A stretch of DNA of 64,000 nt from positions 14,695,051 through 14,759,050 of the forward strand of contig NC_035172.2 in the NCBI RefSeq assembly GCF_001659605.2. Reading direction: 5' to 3'. Within the stretch, counting starts at the first letter, position 1. Every line of letters begins with the position of its first letter. A program made the position numbers and the translations under genes. This document shows positions 12,382 to 22,487 of the stretch, in pieces. The stretch is from Manihot esculenta. Its lineage: Eukaryota > Streptophyta > Magnoliopsida > Malpighiales > Euphorbiaceae. The notes beneath the pieces are model-generated. The model saw nothing but the letters and a program-made list of their open reading frames with translations, had not been told where the DNA came from and ran no database searches.

Positions 12382-13824
12382 TGATAGCGGTTGTCGAAGC
12401 CGTAAAAAATAAACCTATTAGACAATCAACAATTAACTTGCAGATAGTGGCAATAGGGTCGAACCATAGGGATTTGACACCAAGGATCTTTCTAATAATG
12501 ACTAAGGCAAATAAATAACAAATAAGTAAAGGAGGGGGGTTTGTTTTGATGATTTAAATCTAAAAAGCAAAAGAGAGCAATAATTTAAATAAATGAGAAT
12601 TTCAATGGGAAAGAGATTCTAGTTGAAGTATGAGTCTATTTTAGCTTGTTCAGAATTGATCATTGATTATCTAAGACTCCTATTTTATTTCAATAAATTA
12701 GTTTTGGTTATGGAAGACGCTTCTCACAACCAAATTCCTCCTTAGTTCTAGTTTGATTAGGAAACATTCGCTAATCAAACACTAATCAACAAGTTGCCAA
12801 GGAACGTCCTTGGGGCATTTAGCATCGAACAACTGTTGACTGCATTAAGACTTAGAGAAACCCAATTCTATCCTTGCCAACCGCGTGGTCAAGTCTAGAT
12901 TATGTAACTGATTATATTTGTGTTCAAATAATCTAAGTAATTACGGACCTAAATCATTCAAACAATCTATTACTCAAGCAATTTAAAAGCAATGGGCCCT
13001 TATTGATTCTAAAAGCAAATTAATAATTATAGAAAAGATCAAGTTGCATAAATATTGAAAGCAAATAAGAGTTTAACAATGAAGTTTTAAATCTCCCAAT
13101 TCATCATAAATCTGAATTTCCTCAACTTCAACTAGAAAAGAATGAATTTAGCCACTCATGGTGGACAAAAATACACAAAGGAAAGAAGAAAGGAAGAGAA
13201 GAAGAGTCTGCTGTAATTCTGCAGAATTTTTGAGGAGGAGAAGATGATGCTTTGCTGGTTTGGAGGCTGCCTTCTTATAGCTGGAGAGTCCAAGTTCAAT
13301 TAGGGTTTGGAATCCCTATTTTGACTTGGTCTTTGTGGTCTTTAATTCCTCTTTTGTCTTTGAATTTTGTTGTAGATGGAATTCTTTTGGTAGAAGGACA
13401 TCCTCGTGACTTTTGGATTTGAGCTGATGGTGTTTGAGGTGGATTTGGACTTCTTTTCTTTTTTAATCTAATTTTTCCCCTTTTTCCCGCTCTGCTGTCG
13501 GTTTCTGCTGTCAATGTGATTGGGGCGGGTGATTTGGGCAAATCACTTGCCCCAATCGCTTTTTGTGAGTCAGTCCAGTTTTTAGCTTTCTGTCTCTGCG
13601 AGTGATTTGGCCAGTCTCTGCGAGTGATTTGGCCAGTCTCTGCGAGTGATTTGGCCAAATCACTTTGACCCCATCACTTTTCCAGCCTTTTCTGCACTTT
13701 TTCTCCAATTTTTCAATTTCTTCCTTTTCTGTAAAAACAAGATAAAAACCATAAATTAAGCTGAAAAATGTGTAAATAAGCAATAATAAAGATAATAAAA
13801 ATGTGGCTATTTTATGTTTGATCA
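12382..13824 (-). repeat. 3' LTR of element B (1443 bp)
   Basis: Bounded by TGATAGCGG at 12382 and TTTGATCA ending 13824 (plus-strand reading), matching the 5' LTR at 17927-18847 plus 26214-26690. It carries three 22-bp units (TCTCTGCGAGTGATTTGGCC..) at 13593-13658, where the 5' LTR has one; this explains nearly all of the ~45-bp length difference. The 20-bp perfect palindrome AGTGATTTGGCCAAATCACT is at about 13645-13664. Many scattered substitutions separate the two LTRs, roughly 2% by eye. Confidence 0.88.
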
Positions 13825-13840
13825 AATACCCCCACACCTA
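13825..13840 (-). other. Polypurine tract of element B
   Basis: Read on the minus strand, AGGTGTGGGGGTATT runs directly into the LTR start TGATCAAAC. Position and composition fit the plus-strand primer of an LTR element. Confidence 0.7.
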
Positions 13841-14875
13841 GGTTTTTGCTTGTCCTCAAGCAACAAATAACTTAGTCAATCAAGCTCCTTTTTTCCTTTG
13901 AGCCTAAATACCACTTAATCAGCCCCCCCTAGACTCCTAAATTGAAGTATCACAGTATGGAATACATGCACTAAGGTTGTTCTCTCTTTTCCTTGTTTCT
14001 TTTCACCTACCATGGCTAAGAGAAAGGTTTTTGTTTCAATCATGCTTTATTCTTTTGTTTTAAGCTTGATGCAACCCTCTAAGAGTAACTTGCCCTTTTT
14101 AAGCAGTACTTATTCTTTTCCTTGTCTGAAAAAGTCACCAACCTTTTTACGCGAAGGTGCATATTGGTGATACCCACCCTCGGTTACTTAGTTAGTCACT
14201 TGTTCAAGTGGCTACTAGCTCTGTTCATAGCTTATTTGGCTATAGGAACAGGTTTATGATTTGTGCTTTTGTGCTGGTTTTTTCTTTTTCTTTTTCTTTT
14301 CTTAACAGTTTGGGCAAATCAGCTCATAGGGAGTTACACCAACTTTTTTATTTGCATGTGTTTATATTTTTATTTCCCTTGACCCCAACAAATTTAGAGA
14401 TTCAATTCAAGAAAAGAACTTCCTAAGTGAAGGTAGCACACTGTAATTGATTCAATTTAGGCTTAAAGGGGTGGAAAATCAATGGGGTCATGAGATAGGG
14501 AGCTCTTTTAACCTTGTTATCTATGCTGAGTAGAGCAAAAGCTAAGACAAAATTCTGTGTGTGTGTGCAGAAAGTGAAAAAATGTATGAAAAGAAAAAAT
14601 TTTGGTGTGTGTCATAGGGCAAAAAGATGCAAAAAGAAACAAAAAGAAAGCAAAAGATAATGTAATCAATGCAAAAATAACCTAACAGTACCCCCACACC
14701 TATTGCAAACATTATCCTCAATGTGTAAAAAAAAAAATTTAAGAAGGAAAGGGAAAGGGACTTCCTGGCCTGTGGGTGATTTGGGCAAATCACTCGGCCA
14801 AATCACTGGCTGTCATGATTTGTGGGCAGAAAATTATCCACCAGCAGATGCAGCAGGTGCTCCATGTGCTGCATT
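13841..14875 (-). other. Element B 3' non-coding internal region
   Basis: About 1 kb between the remains of protease/RT and the 3' LTR. It has no gene and no RNase H or integrase signature. It includes T-rich sequence, a CACACACA-like stretch near 14558 and two copies of the palindromic GTGATTTGGGCAAATCAC motif around 14776-14810. Athila-type elements commonly carry a long non-coding region here; the missing RT-integrase was lost next to it. Confidence 0.5.
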
Positions 14876-16011
14876 CTATCTTCTATTCTGCTGAGACGAG
14901 CCTCCCCCGAATGGTCTTGAGGTGCCTTTTATGTCCTCCAAGGTCCATCCTATGGTTTTCTTGTGCTTTCTCAATACTTGTGGGAGGCTTTCTCCATCTT
15001 GTTGGCTTAGCTGATTGACAACTATGACTGGTAGTGTTTTTTCAGCTCCCAAGTAGGTGTATTTGAGGTGCCCTGGTAGAGGTTTCAGATCTAGTGCAGT
15101 TGCTGTCTGGTCTGTTGCTTGCTGTCTGCTCACTGATTTGGGCAGTTTGCCTGATGCTGGGTCTGGTGATTTGGGCAAATCACCCTTTGTCATGTCTGTC
15201 TGCTCCAGTGATTTGGGCAGATCAGGATCTGCCTGTACTGGTGATTTGGGCAGATCACCCGCAACCAGCAGTGAACAGTATGCTGTCTGGTCTGTGTCTT
15301 TTCCTGTGCTGCTGCTGTCCATTTCTTCAGATCTGCACAAATCAGTATTGAGTGAGTCATCTAGATCAAAATAAAAAATTTCTTGACTTAAATCATCAAT
15401 AACATCAAGGCCATAAACAGGAGAAACATCATTGGGAAATTTCATAGAATCATAAACATTAAACTTGATAACTTCCCCTTCAAACTCAATGGTCAATGTG
15501 CCATCATGCACATCAATTTTTGTTCTGGCTGTACTCAAGAATGGTCTCCCAAGTAAGATGTCAGAGGTGATGTTGCCATTATCCTCCTCCATGTCAATCA
15601 CATAAAAATCTACTGGGAAGACTAGTTGGTCCACTTGTACCAACACATCTTCTAGGACTCCTTTAGGGTAGACAACAGATCGGTGGCCAATTGGATTACT
15701 ATGCTGGTTGCCTTGAGTGTACCTGCATTTAACAAGTTAAAGATGGAAAGGGGCATGACATTAATTGAAGCCCCAAGGTCACACATGGCCTTCTTTATCC
15801 CTATGTTGCCTATTTTGCATGAAATGGCAAACATTCCTCTATCCTTACATTTGGTTGGAAGCTTCCTTTGAATGACAGCTGAGACACACTCCCCCACACT
15901 TACCTTTTCACGTTCAGCAAGTTTCCTTCTATTAGTGCATAGCTCTTTGAGAAATTTAGCATACCTTGGTATTTGTTTGACAGCATCAAGTAGAGGTATG
16001 TTGATTTCCAC
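14876..16011 (-). pseudogene. Element B protease and start of RT
   Basis: Aspartic protease in Athila style: the active-site block CDLGASINVMPLSIF lies near 15745-15790 and ILLGRPFLSTARTKIDV near 15530-15570, in different frames because of a shift around 15646. After it comes a linker with the peptide DLPKS repeated at least five times (15351-15120), then VNQLSQQDGESLPQVLRKHKKTIGW, the N-terminal edge of reverse transcriptase, after which homology stops (about 14890). RT core, RNase H and integrase are missing. The DLPKS codons are the palindromic GTGATTTGGGCAAATCAC motif read in frame. Confidence 0.75.
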
Positions 16012-16199
16012 CTTGCGAAGTGTCTCAAGTATTTCTTTTTCCTCTTTTTCTTTTTGAGATCTTGCAAATCTTTTGTGGAAGGGAGGAGGTACCTTGAATT
16101 TTTCTGCTGGTTGCTGTTTCTGCCTTTGACTGGACTCTGCCTGATCTGTTGATTTGGGCAGATCGATTTCTGCCTTCTCTGTTGATTTGGACAGATCAC

Positions 16200-17874
16200 T
16201 ACTGCTGGGCAGTTTAGTCTGCCTAGCGATTGGGTCTGTGATCTGGGCAGATCGACTGCCCTAATCACTTTCTGGCAGATTCTCTTCAGTGATATGTTTT
16301 TGCAATTTTTTAGCCCTACTGTCTTGCAGCTCTTTTTCACTTCTCAATGTGATGGCACTAACATTATGTCTTGGATTTATTTCAGTTTGGGAGGGTAGCT
16401 TTCCTTGTGATTCAAGCTTACTCAAGGATGAAGCCATTTGTCCCACTTGTTGCTCAAGATTTTGCACCGTATTTGCTAGGGACTTCACTATGTCTTCAAG
16501 AGGTGCATTGGACTTTTGAGGTGCAGCTTGTGGTTGATTTCTTTGCTGGTGGCTTGGATATTGATTGCCCCTCGCATAATTGAAATGTGGATGGTCCCTC
16601 CAACCTAGATTATATGTATTTGCATAGGGATCATACCTTCTTTGCCCATTAAAGCCTCCAACAGCATTGACTTGCTAGTCCTCTTCTTGAATTGAAGGAC
16701 ATAGATCAGTTGAGTGGTTGTTGGCACATATTCCACATGGCTTGGGCTATTGAATCTGCTGGACTTGTTGGGTTTGACCCACAACAAGGCTACGGACAAC
16801 ATTGGTGAGATCAGAAATTTGGGATGCTAAAATGGATGTACTCACCTTATTTACCCTTCTTGGTGGTTGCTCTTGGTCTCCAAATTGCTGAGAAGCTGCA
16901 GCCATGGTGGAAATTAAATCCCTCATCTCTCGAGGTGATTTATCTCGAATTGATCCTCCACATGCTGCATCTATAAACTTCCTTTCTGCAGGTAGTAAAC
17001 CTCCGTAGAAATACTCAATGAGAGACTAGTCAGAAATATCATGCTGAGGGCAGCTTGTGCACAACCTTTTGAACCTCTCCCAGTACTCATATAAGTCCTC
17101 AGAATGCTTTTGCCTTATACCACTTATTTCTCGACGGATGCCAATGGCTTTCGATGTTGGAAAGAATTTGTTCAAGAATGCTCTTACCATACCGGCCCAT
17201 GATGTGATGGATCCGAGTGTCAAGTAGAATAGCCAATCCTTGGCATAGTCTTCAAGAGAGAAAGGAAAAGCTCTAAGTTTGACATGGTCTTCTGAAATTC
17301 CTTGAGGTCTCATGGTTGAGCAGACAATGTGGAATTCCTTCAAATGCTTGTGAGGATCCTCATTTTCATGGCCTCTAAATATGGGAAGGAGATGGATCAA
17401 ACCTGTCTTCAATTCAAAAGGTGCTGTCAGTTGGGGATAAGTTATGCATAATGGTGTTTGGTCTTCAGCTGGCATATCTAGCTCTCGGAGTGTTCTCTCA
17501 CGTGCAGCAGGTTGTGGAGCTTGGACAGGCAGGTTTCCAGCTTGAATTTCAGCTTCTTCACGTGCAGCAGGTTGTTCTGCCATTGCTGGATTTTCTGCAG
17601 CAATCCGGAACTCAGTTTCTGGTGCAATTTCAGCAGTAGCAGGTGCGGCAATAGGTGAATTTGCTGGTGCAGGAATTTCTGCAGCAGGAATAGTAGGTGT
17701 TCTGTTTGCTGGTACAATGGCAGATCGGATGGTAGACTCCAGATTTGTTGCTGGTGAAGATGAAGATGCTCTTGAGGCTTGATTCCTCAAATTTGCTTGC
17801 TTTCTTAAGCTCTTGGCGGTACGTTCTATCTCAGGATCGTAAAGAAAATTTTCTTTACGGCTAGCCCTGGTCAT
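16200..17874 (-). pseudogene. Element B gag (Athila type), broken
   Basis: Begins MTRASRKENFLYDPEIERTAK at 17874. Pro/Ala/Glu-rich N-terminus, then the capsid-like retrotransposon gag domain (FELKTGLIHLL, EDPHKHLKEFH, LRAFPFSLEDYAKDWL, WERFKRLCTSCPQHDIS). A TAG at about 17027 ends the open frame; homology continues with AACGGSIRDKSP, a CGIC..HSTDLC zinc knuckle near 16720, and NVSAITLRSEKEL (about 16340), the TLRSGKEL-like motif near the end of Athila gag. Further stops are at about 16748 and 16676. Packaging protein of the element, now non-functional. Confidence 0.8.
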
Positions 17875-17904
17875 AAAGGGAAAATACGTTAGTTTAAATC
17901 AAAT

Positions 17905-17921
17905 TCCCGGCAACGGCACCA
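17905..17921 (-). other. Primer binding site of element B (tRNA-Asp)
   Basis: Minus-strand TGGTGCCGTTGCCGGGA lies five bases inside the 5' LTR. From known plant tRNA-Asp ends it pairs with the acceptor end with about two mismatches. tRNA-Asp priming is typical of the Athila group. Confidence 0.75.
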
Positions 17922-19225
17922 ATTTTTGATAGCGGTTGTCGAAGCCGTAAAAAATAAACCTATTAGACAATCAACAATTAACTTGCAGATAGTGGCAATA
18001 GGGTCGAACCACAGGGATTTGACACCAAGAATCTTCCTAATAATGACTAAGGCAAATAAATAACAAATAAGTAAAGGAATGGGGTTTTTTTTGATGATTT
18101 AAATCTAAAAAGCAAAAGAGAGCAATAATTTAAATAAATGAGAATTTCAATGGGAAAGAGATTCTAGTTGAAGTATGAGTCTATTTCAGCTTGTTCAGAA
18201 TTGATCATTGATTATCTAAGACTCCTATTTTATTTCAATAAATTAGTTTTGGTTATGGAAGTTACTTCTCACAACCAAATTCCTCCTTAGTTCTAGTTTG
18301 ATTAGGAAACGTTCGCTAATCAAACACTAATCAACAAGTTGCCAAGGAACGTCATTGGGGCATTTAGCATCGAACAACTGTTGACTGCATTAAGACTTAA
18401 AGAAACCCAATTCTATCCTTGCTAACCGCGTGGTCAAGTCTAGATTATGCAACTGATTATATTTGTGTTCAAATAATCTAAGCAATTACGGACCTAAATC
18501 ATTCAAACAATTTATTACTCAAGCAATTTAAAAGCAATGGGCCCTTATTGATTCTAAAAGCAAAGTAATAATTCTAGAAAAGATCAAGTTGCATAAATAT
18601 TGAAAGCAAATAAGAGTTTAACAATGGAGTTTTAAATCTCCCAATTCATCATAAATCTGAATTTCCTCAACTTTAACTAGAAAAGAATGAATTTAGCCAC
18701 TCATGGTGGACAAAAATACACAAAGGAAAGAAGAAAGGAAGAGAAGAAGAGTCTGCTATAATTCTGTAGAATTTCCGAGGAGGAGAAGATGATGCTTTGC
18801 TGGTTTGGAGGCTGCCTTCTTATAGCTGGAGAGTCCAAGTTCAATTATGTAATACCCGGCTAGATTCCGGCATCTGAATCCCTACTTTCCGGCGGAATCT
18901 CCGTTGGAATCTGGAATTTTGAAGATGTCAGAGTCTTCTAGAGGGGTAAAATGTATTTTCTAAAATGTTTTCACAATGATTTCATGGTTTTAAATGAAAA
19001 TGAATTGAGTTTTGAAAAGAAAAGACCAAGGAGGCATTTGCCAGGTTCGGCCGCCGAAAGTGAAGTTCGGCCGCCGAACATGGAAAGGCTTCGGGAGCGC
19101 CTTTGGCCTCCGAAAGTCTTGTTTGAACGAGCCAAGGTTCGGCCGCCGAAAGTCAAGTTCGGCCTCCGAACATGCATGAGTTTAGGGAGCACGTTAGGCT
19201 GCCGAAGGTCTCTGACCAGGCCACC

Positions 19226-19231
19226 TATAAA
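19226..19231 (+). promoter_or_regulatory. TATA box of element C 5' LTR
   Basis: CCACC-TATAAA-GG context, repeated at the matching place in the other Tekay-type LTRs: 24031 (C, 3'), 28394 and 36074 (D), 47983 (E), 10088 and 41841 (A, minus). In solo LTR F the site has decayed to TACAAA. Transcription should start about 30 bases downstream. Confidence 0.75.
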
Positions 19232-20273
19232 GGGCCCTCAGATCGGAAATGGGCGAGTTTTCTCCCCATTCTCGAGCTCAGGTGAGTTTTTGTCCTCCCT
19301 TGGCCATTCCTATGTTTTTCTTCATCTCCTTCATGTTTTCATGAGTTCCATGGTTATTTTGAAGAGTTTTTAAAGCTTAGATCGAAGTTTTGGGAGCTTG
19401 GAGCTTGGATTCTCCACACCTCCGAGTTAGAGATCACGCAACCCTCGATCTTCAAGAGGTAAGTGTAGATCTTTGCTTTCCTAGTGTCTTTTGAAGTTTT
19501 ATGAAGGTTTTAATGGTAGAGTATGGGTAGATATGCATGTTAGGATTTATGTGGGTTTTATGCCCAATGTATGTTATGTAATGCTCATGTATGTTTATAT
19601 GATGCTTTGTTAAATGTTTACGATAGGTTATGCATGTGGGAGAGTGTATGCATGATTGGGAAAGAGCAAGTGAGGTTATGGGTTGTTTTGATGGTTTTGG
19701 CCTATGTGGGTCATAAGCTATCTATATATGTTTTGATGTTGTTTTTGGAGTTTAATCAAGCTATTAAGCTCCTTTGTGCATGGTTAAAGGTTTATGCATG
19801 TTTTGGTAAGGTTGGGTGCTTGTTTTGGGGTGTTGGAAGGTTTGGGAGGCTTGAATGCATGAGAAGCTGAGTTCTGCCCTTCTAGGAAGAACTCAGGTTC
19901 GGCCGCCGAAAGTGGTTTCGGCCGCCGAACCTGCCTTTGGATACATGGTTTGGCCGCCTAACCTTGCCCCCGAAAGTTGAGTTTTGGCTTGAAAGCAGAC
20001 TTTCGGCCGCCGAAGGGAGGATTCGGCCCCCGAAAGTGCCTGACTTTCTTCTCTGGAGAGGGACTTTCGGCCGCCGAAGGTGCCGCCGAAAGTGCCCGAG
20101 TTTCGTCTCTGGAGGGAGGATTCGGCCGCCGAAGGTGCCGCCGAAAGTGCCCTGTCCAGCCTTTTCAAGGTTGTTTTCTATGCATGTTTAAGTGATGTTT
20201 TAAGGGGTTTTTAGGTAGTTGTTTATGAGTTGTTTAGAGTGTGTTGGCACCTCATTCGAGTCCACCTGTGTAG

Positions 20274-20342
20274 GATCGGACCCGAGGGAACGAGGAGGCC
20301 ATCAGTGTTAGCTGTTGCCGAGTCAGTCAGCGTCGGCCAGAG
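20274..20342 (+). other. Exon-like block in Tekay-type LTR (element C copy)
   Basis: 69 nt between an acceptor-like CCACCTGTGTAG and a donor-like AG|GTGAGT. Homologous blocks, always 69-72 nt, sit at 25088-25156 (C 3' LTR), 29293-29364 and 36977-37048 (D), 48877-48946 (E), 40999-40928 (A 5' LTR, minus) and 44028-43960 (solo F, minus). It opens with a G(A/T)(T/G)CGGACCCGAGG core shared by all. It has no conserved reading frame. That it is an exon is inferred from the flanking signals; no transcript evidence is available. Confidence 0.5.
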
Positions 20343-21399
20343 GTGAGTAGAACTAACTTAATCTTTTATTTTACGAAATCAAATGCCTAAAGCATGTTCA
20401 CGCATCATGTTTATATGTAATAGGTTAATTGCACTAGTTACACGAATGTGAAGCATTGCATTATTTACTGTTGATGGAGATTGGACCAAGGACGACCCCA
20501 CTAGCCCGAGAGATGTTGTGAGACCTGGCTGGGCCAGGCATACATTTACAGTTGTTGTAAGACCTGGCTGGGCCAGGCATACGAAGGTTGTGAGACCAGG
20601 CCGGGCCGGGCATACTGAGATTGGAAGGGATGTTTTGGGGTTGGGTCCAATCCGTGATATGATTTGTTTGTGCTATGACGCATTTCATGAAAGCATGTAA
20701 TTAATGAACTGTTTTCTTTGTTTCTACTCATTGGGCTTTTTAGCTCACCCCTCTCCCCTAACCCCAGTTTTGCAGGTCAGTGGTAGGACAGGAAGACGTC
20801 AAGGGTAAAGGTCTTGCTGATGTAATAGTATTAGATTAGCTTTTTAGTGTGGACATGTCTTGTAAACTGAGATAATGGATTGTAATGTAAAGTTATGTTT
20901 ATGGATTAGTACTGTGCTTGGCCCTAAGACTTGGTTAGTCCCTGGTTAATACATGATGTATGTTTTGAAAAGTTTTAATGTTGAGTTGTGTTGAACTGAA
21001 CTTGTGGCATGTGTTGTTTACCACTTCAGAGTTTGATGAGGACCTTAGTGGAGGTCTTATGTTTGTGGTTTGATGCATGCACAGGTTAGGTTTGGTTCTT
21101 TGGATGTGACTCCGGCTTGATGTATGTTATGTAGACCCAGCTAGAGTTTTGATGAGGGCTCTAGTAGGGGGGTCCTTTTATGTTTTCAGTTATGTCGCAT
21201 ACAGGTCAGGTTCGGTTTGTACATCAGATGTTTGAGTTTTTATGTTAAAGTTTTGATCATGTATGGGATTTGACCAGGTGATAGGAGGTATGTTTGGCTT
21301 GCTACGGGTCCCGGCGGCCTTAAGCCGATCTGGATCCTAGCGCCGGTAACGGGTTCGGGCCGTTACAGAGGGGTATCGGTTCCGGGTCGTTACAGATAT

Positions 21400-21411
21400 G
21401 GTATCAGAGCT
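21400..21411 (+). other. Primer binding site of element C (initiator tRNA-Met)
   Basis: TGGTATCAGAGC, four bases after the 5' LTR end, complementary to the 3' end of plant initiator tRNA-Met as known for many LTR elements. The same site is at 30375-30386 (D) and 40032-40021 (A, minus). Confidence 0.88.
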
Positions 21412-21662
21412 TTGGGCCTCGTGAGTACGGTGTGTTGCACATCGGAAAGAGGTTAGCTTAGAGGTCATAGAAGGGCAAGCACAGTAGGAAAAATCATGTC
21501 CACTAGGATAGGATGTTGAGTCCTGTCTTGTATGATGATGTGATATGCCATGATGTTATGCTATGTATGCTATGTATGTTGTAGGTTCATGTGTTTTCAT
21601 ATGAACCGTATGATGCTAATGATTGTTTGTTTGCTTGTGTGTTGTTCTTCAGAGGAGCCAGA

Positions 21663-22487
21663 ATGCAAGGTGCTCGTCGATCTGTGGAATCGACTAGAGT
21701 TCCATCTGAGAGGGAAGGTTTGGACACCTTTCCCCCTGCTCTGCCAAGAGCGCAGTCGTGGGGAGTCAGCAGATGGGGAACATCAAGGGACCCTGGAAGG
21801 TCTTTTGATGAAAGCAGAGAAGCAATGGCTCCGAGAAGAATGTCAGCTAGTGTGAGGGAAGTAGAGTTGGATGTTCAGAGAAGGGATGTCAGTTTGGGAA
21901 TCAGAGTGCCAGAAGAAGGTATGGGAGTTTTTCAGGAGGATGCTCAGACTCAGGATTCCAAGATCTCAGGTTCAGGAGGGATTGATCCCTCCACTCTGAG
22001 TACAGCCTCCACGAAAAGCAAGAAGTGGGGCAGAACCCTAAGGGGGAAGAAGAAGAAGTTGTGGAGTCGGTTGAAGTCTAGTCTGGGATTAGGTGGTGGT
22101 TCGAGCCCTGGCTCAGGCAGTTCGAGATGTTTGAGGTGCGAAAGGTCGCACAAGGGAGTCTGCCGTTATGGGACCAATCTATGTTACAGGTGCGGACAGT
22201 AGGGGCACATAGCACGTGAGTGTCCCACTGCGCCCAGGTTGGCTCCGTCCCAGCAAGCAGCTTCAGGTAGAGCGGCTCAGCCAGTAGCTCCAGCTGTGTT
22301 TCAGGTTAGTGGTCGAGGCAGAGGAAGAGGGTCAGCCCCTCATTCCTCAGGTTTCCGTGGAGAAGGTCCGTCAGCTCCAGCTCGGATCTTCACCCAAGCT
22401 CAGCAGGAGGCAGACACATCGAACATGGTGGTGTCAGGTACGCTCACTTTTGAATGTTCTAATGTGTATGTTTTTGTGAACCCTAGT
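21663..22487 (+). pseudogene. Element C gag, capsid region deleted
   Basis: Starts MQGARRSVESTRVPSE at 21663, 11 bases after a pyrimidine-rich TTGTTCTTCAG that could serve as a splice acceptor. The N-terminal region matches gag of D and A, but the frame jumps from VFQEDAQTQ to the ISGSGGIDPSTLS region, so the capsid domain (MTDYMKLGAP.. in D) is gone. The zinc knuckle CYRCGQ is cut by a TAG at 22200 (GAG in relatives). Beyond it the frame runs on to about 22487, where the protease active site (DPGASHSF in relatives) is replaced by NPSVFLFL. Not a functional Gag-Pro. Confidence 0.8.

Larger units (their letters stand above)
18848..21395 (+). repeat. 5' LTR of element C (2548 bp)
   Basis: TGTAATACCC...GTCGTTACA. 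Upstream of the TATA box (TATAAA, 19226-19231) lies a cluster of TTCGGCCGCCGAA palindromes and variants (about 19045-19205). Downstream are: a potential donor CAG|GTGAGT (19281/19282); the conserved donor AAGAG|GTAAGT (19458/19459); a second palindrome array (19897-20150); an exon-like block 20274-20342 between TGTGTAG and GTGAGT; a triple hairpin repeat (CCTGGCTGGGCCAGG) at 20516-20616; and a pyrimidine-rich tract ending TTTTGCAG at 20775. The order is shared with all other Tekay-type LTRs in the window. Confidence 0.9.

Noticed and set aside
12377..12400. Treating 10466-12381 as a complete pol starting at the Met near 12370
   Set aside because: Relatives have the RT core directly upstream in frame; that piece is found at 26696-28051, beyond element B.
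19045..20150. Regularly spaced palindromic repeats that might suggest a CRISPR array
   Set aside because: The repeats are short, variable, in both halves of plant LTRs, with no constant spacer length and no cas genes; the window is plant nuclear DNA.
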